A DNA stretch of 64,000 nucleotides from Ceratopteris richardii (Eukaryota > Streptophyta > Polypodiopsida > Polypodiales > Pteridaceae), in contig CM035414.1 of the NCBI GenBank assembly GCA_020310875.1, positions 191,968,435 through 192,032,434 of the forward strand, written 5' to 3'. Each line of letters starts with the position of its first letter. The stretch's first letter is position 1. The translations under genes were made by a program, and so were the position numbers. The notes under the pieces are model-generated. The model ran no database searches, was not told where the DNA came from, and saw nothing but the letters and a program-made list of their open reading frames with translations. Shown piece after piece: positions 34,386 through 43,585 of this stretch.

Positions 34386-37300
34386 CTATTGAATTGAAGG
34401 AGGTATTCCAGCATCCGTGGAATTAGGAACATAAGCTCCCATTGGTGGTGAGCTTCCTCTTTCAATAACTCGTTGAGCCTGTGGAGGTAAAGAAACTTGT
34501 GGTTTGTTTACCAACTGCTCTAATCTTTCTAGTAAGCCCTGGAAATGCAAATCCGATTTGACAGAGTTTGTCTGATTAAACTTTTGACTAGTCTCAAGTA
34601 TAGCTTGAGCTTGTTCTACCATTTTCATGCACATTTTCATCCGTTCAATCTCTAAATCTGCTCTCGGGTAACTCTTGTCCAAGTTTGCAGTTGTTGGCCC
34701 TTCTTGAAGACGAGCCTGGTAGGCCTTGAACATCATGTCCAAGCCTTCTGGGGTTGGATCTGCAAGAACAGACCCTGGTTGTGGGTTATTTACAATGGGT
34801 GGTGGGGTGGAATGAGGTGGAGTGGATGGAGCTTCGGTATGTGAGGGGCTTTGAGATGCAATGTCTTCTATTTTTGTTTTGGTATCCCTTAGGCTTTCTT
34901 CTAGCTCGGATAGCTTTTTGTTCCACTTGTGATTAGCCTTCTCTCTGGTATCCTTCCATGTTCTTGGTTTCCTCTTACTAGGCTCTCCTGACTCACTTGA
35001 CTCCGATTGCTCGGATGGTTTTGCTTGTTGTGCAGCCTGTGCCTTAGTAACTGCCTGTATAGGAGCCACATTACTACTACTTGAACTTGAATCTGCCACT
35101 AAGCCTACCACATTGATGGGTGTCACCTTGGGTGCACTAGAGGGGTTTCTCGGACACTCTCTAGGAAGATGTTCCTTGCCACACTCAGGAAAAAAGCCTT
35201 GTATTGTAATGTTTTGCCCTTGTCCCAGAGCTGGTTGGTGGGGGCATTCACGAATGAAATGGTCGCCCTGACATCTAAAGCATGGTCCTCTAGGGGCTTG
35301 TGGTCTTACTTGTCTCAATTGGGGCCTAGGATTTGGATTCGTATACATGACACTGGAGTATTCTGGCTCCCAATTTTGTTCCATAGGTGGTGCCTCATAT
35401 TGATACTGAGAAGTCTCACTTTGCTCAGGTGACTCTATGTAATAAGCATGTGGACTATCTTCATGGAAGTAGTTTGAACCATGAGCGTGAGAGTCATTTT
35501 CTGGTATCAATGGGGTTAGCGGTACCAATGCTTTATTAGGGTTCTCCTCCGCCATTGTATACTTAACTGGGATCACATTGGCAGGAGCTGGTGGTTGGTT
35601 TCCTAGGACTGGCTGTGGCCTATATGGTGCCTGATCTTGCTGCTGGTATTGAGGTTGATATTGTTGTGGCCTATAATATGGCTGTTGGTACTGATTCTGA
35701 TACCTACCCTGCTGGTAAGGTTGCTGATAATTTTGTCTAACAGCCTGCCTGTTATAGGGACAATCTTGGGTCGTATGATTTGTATATTTCCTCTCAATGG
35801 TGCAATATAGAGCATTAGGGTTTCCTTGGGGTTGAGTCGTCAACGGACAAACATTAGCCATGTGATCTCCTCCACATGTATAACATTGCTTCACTGAGGT
35901 GACCCTTGGCATTTGTCTATTTTGAACTCCTAGCTTTTTGGCCACTTGCTCAGCTATCTCATCTATCTCAGTGGAGGTTCTAGAGGTATGACTTGTAGAA
36001 CTATCAGAGTCCTTATAGAGTTTGGATAGTCCTAACTCCTCACCCAAGTTGTCTTCTATGTCAATGCATATCCGTACACACTCTTCTATGGATCTAGGCT
36101 CTTTCAAGTATACGTATGACCTTAATTTTGTGCTCAATAGGCCATCTAAAAACAGTGCCACCTGTTTGGCTGATGTGGGTAATTCTGGTACAGGGCATCT
36201 TTCCAAGTACTGTCTAAACCTTCTTCTTGCAAGTCGCACTATTTCTTGGGGTGTCTGCTTGAAGCTGTGGATCAAGGATGATGTGTTATGCCTGATACCG
36301 CTTTTGGAAAATTCCACAATGAATTCTTCTAGCAGCTGACCTATCTCTCTATAGTTGCGACTGTTTAGAGGTTGAAACCAAGCTAAGGCAGTACCCTTAA
36401 GAGTCAAACCAAATGCCTCGAACTGGGTGAATAAGTCTTCAACCTGTTCAGCTCTTAGCACTTGTTTGAACTCCACCACATGATCATAAGGATCTCCAAA
36501 TCCATCAAAGTAGTTCTTCATTGTCTTAACCACTTGAGAGGGTCTAAGGGTTCTTGAGTGCTCTCGTGGTCTAGGCAATGGGAAGTCATGATCATCTCTT
36601 TGATGCCTATACACTCTATGTCTCTCCCTTTCAGGTCTTTCCGTTCCATATCCTGATCTGTCTCTGCCTACAGTGTCTGCAAAGCTTACCTCCGGTCTCT
36701 CTCTAGTTCTTTCCCTCTGGGTTTCATGAGCCTTGGATGATCCGGCTCCTTGGAGGCCCTGGGAAACATTAGATCTTGGTGGAGGGAAAATTGATTCACC
36801 TTGCCAAGTGTAAGCATGTCTGTCATGATCTAATACCAAGAATAATTTTTGAGATGTGTGATCTAGATAGACAACTTTCCCTGGTGTCTTTGGATCCTTG
36901 AATTCATAGATGGTGACTACTGGGCTGGGTTGATCTGGCCTAAATCTCCAAAAGGCTTCCTCCATTTCTCTATTCACGAATAGTTCTATGCTTTTATTAT
37001 CTTGAGGAATCCATTCTGGAGTGAGCACTCTGGTTAAGACTGACTTACCTCTAGGGGTCTTGTGTTCTCCTCCTAGGTCTCCTTGCTCTAGGTCTCCTAT
37101 CTCATTCTCAGGAATGATATTTCCAAACTCATCTGTCCTATCTGGTAAGTTGGTAACTACATACATGGTTCCTTCCTTATCAATGTAAGCACCCTCTTCA
37201 AACTTGACCACTGGGTGTTCAAGTCCAAAGGGTTGGTCAGGATTCTTGAGTTGAACCACTGATCGTCTTAGACCATCCTCATATATGCGAGCACCTAATT

Positions 37301-37550
37301 GGTTGGTCCTGACATACTCCAATTGGGTCTTATAGGGACCTTCTGGTGTCTGTAAATAAGCAGTGTCTGAGCCACGTGTGGGTCTCTCCATGCTAAAAGA
37401 CATTTTTGAGTCACTGGTTTCTGAACTTAGCGTGTAAGGACAACCACTAAGCTGTTGAGCCCAAGACTTGGCTGTATGGTTGACACTAGCCTCAGATGAC
37501 CTAATGCTTTGTCTATCCTTGCCTAAGTGTCTGCCAGATCTCAGGTTCAT
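34386..37550 (-). pseudogene. gag: Gy-2 gag (1054 codons open)
   Basis: Starts at ATG 37550 (MNLRSGRHLGKDRQS, basic N-terminus). Conserved N-terminal blocks (EGPYKTQLEYVRTN, IYEDGL, GTMYVVTNLPDRTDEFGN), capsid-like core (YFDGFGDPYDHVVEF, AFGLTLKGTALAWFQPL), zinc knuckle CYTCGGDHMANVC, the YC...NHTTQDC motif, a Q/Y-rich stretch, CFRCQGDHFIREC, and a third knuckle whose first Cys is Phe (FPECGKEHLPREC). A helical segment and proline-rich linker follow. The open length is nearly twice that of Gy-1 because Gy-1 has a stop at its Q/Y-rich tail. It ends at a TAG just before the protease part. Confidence 0.9.
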
Positions 37551-38942
37551 AAGCCTTGGCTTCTAGTCCCAAAGTTCTCTTCTATTGCTCAAAATCCTTT
37601 AGAACACCTTGGTTTTCCAGTTTTCCTGAGGGTCAACTTCAAAATACCCTACCTAATAATCCTGGTATTATTTTTACCATAACCAGTCGATGTTTTGGTT
37701 GTACTCCCCACGAGCTTTCCAACAAAACCAAAATCACAGCAAACGGATTTCGTATGAGAAAGTTATGCCAGTTCAGGGTTCGGGGGGTTAAAACAGGGAA
37801 ACAGGGTCTCTCAGGAAATGCTTCAAAACAGGCGATACACGATATTTGTAGGACACGATACTTGATACTTGAGGAACTCGATACACGATACTTGGTATGT
37901 ATCGCGATACATGAAGTAGGCGATACATGATCTTCAACAAGTATCCCGAGCAAACTCCACGATACACGATCTTTGATAGGGATCGCGATCGCTGTATAAC
38001 GATACACGATACTTGACTATCACGATACTCGGGCAAAACGATACTTAGCTCAAGACGATACACGATCAGTAACAAGTATCGAGATTGGTACGAAACGATA
38101 CACGATACTTACCTTGTCACGATACACGATAGTTGAGAAATATCGCGATACTTGATGTCCACGATACTCGATCTTTGAACCAGACGATACACGATATTTC
38201 AAGGAAAACGATACTCGATACTCAGAGAACACGATACTTGATACTTAGTAGGTATCGCGACCGGGAACACACTATACGCTAGACACGATACACGACCTTC
38301 GTTAAGTATCGCGATTGGTATAAAACAATACACGATCTTTCAAGGAAAACGATACGCGATCTCTGGCCGAAACGATAGACGATACTTGCCAAGTATCGCG
38401 ATCTTCCTGAGACGATACACGATACCTAGGAAATATCGCGATACTCAACCACAAGAGATTCACGATACTTGTCAGGTATCGCGATACCTCAATCGCGGGA
38501 GAAACACGATACTTGGATTTTTTGCAGTCCAAATTCAAAAATTTTTACAAATATGAGTACCTTGTGTCCTCCTTGTCACTCCTATGTGTCTGTAGATGCA
38601 AAATCTTCCTTCAAACCCACGATATTGCACTCACAATACTTGGCGCAGGTTTCGTCATGTCCGGGGCTGTTCACTCAGATTTTCAACTATTTTGGTGCTA
38701 CTTCTTCAGCGCCTCTGTTCTGCACCCTCTCTAAGCTTCTTGCTCACAACCACAAGTAAAAACAAGGTGAATGTACTCTAAAAAATGGGAAAAACTGAGA
38801 AGATGAAGGCGGGTCGATATGGTGATGATGATGAAGATGAAGAAGAAGGAAAATTCAAAAACTAAACTGAAAATGATGATTTTTTACCTTCCAACGTCGC
38901 TACTCTACGTCTTATCGTCACACGCTCGTCCTCCAAGCTCTC
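37551..38942 (-). other. Gy-2 5' leader
   Basis: About 1.4 kb from PBS to gag ATG, holding the palindromic minisatellite (37835-38520). 38800-38900 has GAT/GAA-rich sequence resembling the CATCAT patch of the Gy-1 leader (18300-18360). No coding sequence is supported. Confidence 0.75.
37835..38520. repeat. Leader minisatellite with TATCGCGATA core (Gy-2)
   Basis: Irregular copies of cgatacacgatacttg and gtatcgcgata, with about eight TCGCGA palindromes. It sits at the same place as the Gy-1 array and has the same TCGCGA core, but the flanking unit sequence is completely different. Confidence 0.85.
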
Positions 38943-38960
38943 TCCCCGGCAAGGGCGCCA
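38943..38960 (-). promoter_or_regulatory. Gy-2 primer-binding site (tRNA-Asp type)
   Basis: Minus strand tggcgcccttgccgggga, 7 bases inside the 5' LTR. One base differs from the tRNA-Asp-type PBS. Confidence 0.85.
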
Positions 38961-38967
38961 AATTTGG

Positions 38968-39576
38968 TGTCACTCTAGCACAATGGTGAGTACCAACGTG
39001 AGGAGATACACCTCATAAATGTCAATCCGTGGAGACGTGAGGACCGGTATGAAGACCGTGAGCAAGTGATGGCACAAGTGCGTGAGTGAAAGCACACAAG
39101 CATGCACACACATACACACACACGTGCACAAAGTAAGAGCAAAGAGTGGAACAATGGAAAGCTTTGATTACCAAAGAGCTCTCTTACAAAGCTGAAATCT
39201 ACAACAAGCTAACCTCAAAAATGAGCTCTCCAGCCCTTTTTATAGTTTTTGAGTGGTTTTGGCCCTGTCCAGACCTAGTGTCCGGCCTAGTTAAAAAATA
39301 GGTTCCAGGGCTTATTTGGGGGCTCAAACGGAGTCTAAAAATTATGAAAATTGGTAGGATGGTAGTTCTAATACTCCTCGACTTGAACAAAATGGAGTTA
39401 CAAAAATGGAAAATGGTATTTACAATGGTTCTTAGTGATAATAATCACTATTTTTATAGGGATTTCATCTGAAAATTTGACAGGTGCTTCTTGGAGCTCC
39501 CTACTAGCTCCTTCTTCTTGTGTGTCCACTTCCTTGATGCACTTCCATTCTTTGTCCTTGATCTTGAGCTTCAACA
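38968..39576 (-). repeat. Gy-2 5' LTR
   Basis: 609 bp, TG...CA. Nearly identical to the 3' LTR. TATA complement near 39235-39244. Right flank is the TSD ccaac (39577-39581), after which Gy-1 integrase resumes. Confidence 0.95.
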
Positions 39577-41595
39577 CCAACCCTTCACATGGATGCATAT
39601 ACCTATGTGAAACGGTGTGATGTGTGTCAGAGAACTCAGTATCCTATACGCAAAGACGAGATGCCACTGAAACCTATGATGGGTGGACGTGCATTCTCTA
39701 AGTGGGGAATAGACTTTGTAGGCCCTATTAATCCCCCAGCCAAGGGTTCACATGCTGAATATATCATTGTGGCCATGGATTATCTCACCAAGTGGGTGGA
39801 GGTAAAAGCTACGACAAAGAACGATGCTCAGACTACTGCTAAGTTCTTATTTGAGAATGTATTCACAAGATACGGGCTACCTATAGAGCTAGTTAGCGAT
39901 AGAGGCACTCACTTCTTGAATGAAGTTATTGAAAATCTGCTCCAAGAATTCTTGGTAGTGCATAAGAAGTCTGCCCCCTATCACCCTCAAGCAAATGGCC
40001 AGGCTGAGAGCACCAACAAGATCTTATGCAATGTACTGACAAAATTAGTGAACAATAAACACTCTGATTGGGACAAACAGCTACACCATGCTGTTTGGGC
40101 ATACCGAGTCGCCTACAAGACGGTACTCCAAGCCACCCCCTTTCAGATGGTGTTTGGCCAAAATGCAGTGCTACCATTGGACTTCTTAATACCCACATTG
40201 AAAGTAGCACACGAGCATGAATGGACGGGTCATGAACTCTCCTCTAGACTTTTCGACCTTAAACGATTAGGAGAAACAAGACTGAGGGCGGCTGCAGGGA
40301 TATATGCAGCTAAGAAACGACAGAAGGCATACTTTGATGCCCACGTGAAGGATAAAGGCTTGAAGGCTGGAGACTTAGTTTTAGTCTACACATTGAAGCA
40401 ACATGCGAGAAAACTGGAGAAGAGAGGCTATGGACCCATGATTATTAATAGAATCTCAACAAGTGGAGTAGTGCAACTAGCCACATTAGAAGGTGACATT
40501 CTCCCAAGCTACATAAGCGAGTGCAGGGTCAAGTTATATCAGGAACCTCTGACGGAAGAGATGCTAAGTCGACTCAATATTGCTAAGAAACGCAAAGAAG
40601 AAGAAAAGCGAATTCGAGAAGAAGCCCAAGCAGAAGCATTGGAACGCATCCGGAGAATGAAGTTGAGAAGACAGAATAGGGAGCAATCTAGGACGGATGC
40701 CTATGCAGATCAAGGATATCATGTGGCTATGTGTGAAGTTTCAGGTATCAGCGCTCAAAGGATAATTGATCGATGTCCTTTTATAACCTTAGAGATAGGA
40801 CAAAGAAAGGGTGCAAGGACTGTGAGAGCCTTGATTGACTCAGGTGCAGCCACTAGTGCTGTTAAATTGTCTTACTGTCAAGAATTGAGATTAACTGTCA
40901 ATCCTATAGAAGCATATCTCATAGGATTGGGAGGTGTGGAAACCCCTTGCATGGGCGAGGTGGATCTTCCCATCTCCATTCAAGACGAAGTGATGACAGT
41001 CAAAGGACTAGTGTGTCAAGATGAGGACCTCACTGAGCCTCTTGTCTTGGGCCAAGACTGGATCTATGATCATGCAGTCAACCTAAACCTAAGAAGTGGA
41101 CTTCTTCAGGTATGGGTAAATCATAGCCGAATTACAGTTGAATTGGAAAAGGAGGCACTCAAGGAACTAGGTAAAGCACAAACTCCTGGTCCTTCTAGGG
41201 GTGCACATGAAGTTGACAATGCTACTCTTGTCCAAAAATGTATGATGCAGAAAGAGGATTGTCTCAACAACGGAGTCAAGGATAAGACGGTACTCCCTTC
41301 TTTTCCAAAGGCCAGAAGGATGCAGCAGCCAACGGCAGATCAAATACAAAAGAAGCAGAACACTACCTGTACTGGAGGCCAAAAAAAGGAGCAAAGCAGA
41401 TTGTTTCAGCCGATGAAACAAGTATGGAGGCGAAAAGGCAAACACCCTGTTCCGACCAGGCCAACACCACGGCCAAAACCTCTTATTAGTAATCAACAGC
41501 ACGATACTAATAAGAAGCCTTTCATAAGTTCTTCTGCGAAAGTGAAGTCTATTTGGGTACCCAAGAAGTCAATGAAGGCCAGCCCACAATCATGA
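39577..41595 (+). pseudogene. pol: Gy-1 integrase core plus second retropepsin-like domain
   Basis: Integrase resumes exactly at the TSD. It has MDAYTYVKRCDVCQR (end of HHCC), DDE core residues in WGIDFVGPI, ELVSDRGTHF and HPQANGQAESTNK, then a C-terminal domain and a K/R/E-rich helix to about 40,690. A second aspartic-protease-like domain follows: RALIDSGAATSAV (Asp codon 40837-40839), a glycine-rich LGGVETP flap-like region and PLVLGQDWIYDHAV (LGQDW at 41047-41061). A basic linker with WRRKGK and IWVPKKS ends at a TGA (41593-41595); the same frame continues beyond it. The second protease-like domain is additional to the normal one before RT. Confidence 0.9.
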
Positions 41596-41910
41596 CAAAT
41601 CTGGGTGCCTAAGGCTTGCTTGCGGGCTCAAATAGCTACACCAAGGCCAAACCCTGTACAACATGTTTCACTCACGCGAACATCTAAGGCCCAGTCTTAC
41701 ACATCATGCACTAACACGTATTCTTCCATGAGCACAAGTAGAATCACTTATAAATGGGTTCCTAAAAAGCCCCATTTTTCAAGTAAATACCCTATCACAC
41801 TCCCCAGAACCTCCACAAAGTCAAAATCAAAACCTATCCATTGCATTTGGCAACCTAAAACTTGTAATAAACCCCCAGACCCCAGTTGTAAATCCATGCC
41901 CACCTACTAA
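41596..41910 (+). pseudogene. Gy-1 basic tail with WVPK repeats
   Basis: Same frame as the integrase/second-protease ORF, after one stop. QIWVPKACL opens it, then YKWVPKKPH and HCIWQPKTC, in a K/S/T/P-rich context. It ends at a stop at 41908-41910. It matches the Gy-2 tail in type rather than in exact sequence. Confidence 0.6.
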
Positions 41911-42120
41911 CTACGTCACTCTCACACCACATCATTCCACTTAGCTCCTAGGTCTAACCAATCCCTAACTACACACACAAGCACCGAGCACTTACTAACC
42001 CACTAATCTCTCCCGAACCTCATGTTAATGCTGTAGGGGGGACAAAAACGGTTCTATCTTGTCCTTTACAATGTTAACACATGTTTCTATATTCTCACAA
42101 AATCAGGAGGCAAGAAGTAA
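41911..42120 (+). other. Gy-1 spacer with internal polypurine tract
   Basis: Non-coding spacer between pol tail and 3' ORF. It holds aggggggacaaaaa (42035-42048), a polypurine tract not next to any LTR. It could serve as an internal second-strand primer site or be left from an older junction. Confidence 0.5.
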
Positions 42121-42864
42121 CATGGCAGATACGGCAGGAACTAGCTCCCAGATAGGCACTAGCCCCCAAGTCGTGGATATTGAAAGTCTTCCCGTTGAGG
42201 GGGAATTGAAGGAACACCCTGTAGCATTGAGAGCATTACACGCCATACTGGTTCAGAACCCTCCACAAGGGCACACTATGCCAGTCAGTAAAAACTCTCA
42301 TTGGTTCAGTGATGTGGCAGGACCCCTAGGTGAAGGCACTTATATGTGGGAGGCCGAGATAGAATTCAATGGGCGCTGGGGCAGGTATCACTTTTTCACT
42401 AGGGAATTTGAGAGACTGCAGAATAATGAAGGACTGAAACCTATATGGAAGAAGGCAGGACTCTACGAGTACTTCAAATTCCAGTTGCCAAAGCCGGATT
42501 TTCTAAGATGCTCTTATTTGATTAGCACCCTTTACTCTGAGCAAAGACAAAAAGGGATACAGCTCCTTTGTCCTCCCATCTCTCACAAGGGGTAATGAGC
42601 TCAAGTGTTTCAGATTAACTATCAACTTGGTAAGGGAAGCTCTAGACATGAAAGGTATGCATATTCCTACGGAGAAAGAGACTATGGTCCCCGACAATAT
42701 GAAGAACAGGAATCTGACAAAGTTAAAAGACATGGTGGCAATGACACCTACAATCGCTATTCATTTGCGAATGGTCATGCAGCACTTTGCATTTCCCGCC
42801 CATGAGAGGTTCACAATGCCACCTAAAAAGATATGGTTTAGTTTATACTTGGCTGATGCCTTAC
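42121..42864 (+). pseudogene. Gy-1 3' ORF of unknown function (truncated)
   Basis: Best start ATG 42121 (MADTAGTSS); the frame is open upstream to 42059 but without a better start. About 158 codons include HWFSDVAGPLGEGTYMWEAE, FNGRWGRYHFFTREFERL and a KPDFLRCSYLI segment. A frame change around 42545-42590 moves to a second segment (LKCFRLTINLVREALDMKG, IHLRMVMQHFAFPAHERF) that runs to the Co-2 junction. No transmembrane segment or known domain was recognised. Position after pol matches the extra/env-like ORFs of Athila/Tat elements. It is not a host gene, since Gy-1 has not yet reached its 3' LTR. Confidence 0.6.
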
Positions 42865-43543
42865 AGAGATAGACCAATGAGCAGTAAAATGCAGATATCT
42901 CACAAACTGTAAATCCAATGACCATGAAAATTGATTTACGAAAACTAGACAGTAAGAGCTATCCAACGCATGTTAAAATTAAAACACTGAAAAATGTGGA
43001 GTACAACTCGCGATATGACCTTCTGAAGTTACTGCTCTGAGTGAGTATAACAGAGAACAAAACAGAGAAGTAAATGGTGATAGATGTATAGATTCACATA
43101 TGATTACAACCACATTGGCAATGAATCTTTGCACAATGGGAGTAGAATGATAGAGCTATGGAGTAAGCTCTTCAATCTCTACAAAATGACATGAAGTGGT
43201 CACGTACAAGGCTTGCTCATCGCCTCTTCCTTCTTGCTCTTTTTATAGCTATTCTTGGAGGGAGTTTTGAATTCGAATTCGAATGGCTCCACCTAAAAGT
43301 GATCCCCAAAGTTAGGAGATATTCCCTCAGCTCAAAAATTCGTGATTTTGGTAGTTATAGCCATGAATTTGCTTTTACATCATGCATGAGGTAAGCCATC
43401 CTTTTCCTTTTTTCTTTTTTCAAATACAAGAGATAAAAATGAGCTCTTTTACAAGAGGTGTTCACATGACTACACATGTGACTTACAAATGAGGATAATA
43501 TCAAGCATATCAAGCATGTAGGCTTGGGTAAAATGCACCAACA
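42865..43543 (-). repeat. Co-2 3' LTR, truncated
   Basis: 679 bp matching 54936-55606. The first about 405 bp on the plus strand (54531-54935 in the full copy) are missing. TATA complement (tttttatag) near 43239-43248. Contains gaattcgaattcgaat near 43270. Confidence 0.92.
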
Positions 43544-43553
43544 GCTCCCCCTC
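43544..43553 (-). promoter_or_regulatory. Co-2 polypurine tract
   Basis: gctccccctc is the complement of gagggggagc directly beside the 3' LTR. Co-1 has the same tract at 57390-57399. Confidence 0.85.
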
Positions 43554-43585
43554 AAGCCTAACATGCTTGGCCTCCAAATAAGTCT

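Larger units (their letters stand above)
26997..39576 (-). mobile_element. Gy-2: complete minus-strand Ty3/gypsy element nested in Gy-1
   Basis: 12,580 bp with LTRs at both ends (26997-27622 and 38968-39576), PPT, PBS and a perfect 5-bp TSD ccaac. Aligned by eye, the LTRs differ by two substitutions and one 17-bp gap in about 609 bp, so this is the youngest insertion in the window. The ORFs are nevertheless broken by two stops, two single-base frameshifts and two internal deletions. It has the same family layout as Gy-1. Confidence 0.95.
17497..42864 (+). mobile_element. Gy-1: Ty3/gypsy element (tRNA-Asp primed) hosting Gy-2
   Basis: Order on the plus strand: 5' LTR (17497-18181), PBS, long leader with minisatellite, gag, protease, RT/RNase H, integrase (interrupted by Gy-2 at 26997-39576), second retropepsin-like domain, basic tail, 3' ORF. 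PBS type and Gag resemble the Athila/Tat branch of plant Ty3/gypsy. The 3' LTR and right TSD are missing because a deletion joins the 3' ORF to Co-2 at about 42864. Pol is dead: at least three in-frame stops, two single-base frameshifts and the Gy-2 insertion. Confidence 0.9.

Noticed and set aside
42059..42595. Host gene downstream of Gy-1
   Set aside because: It lies before the Gy-1 3' end, which is deleted, and matches the position of accessory ORFs in this retrotransposon type.
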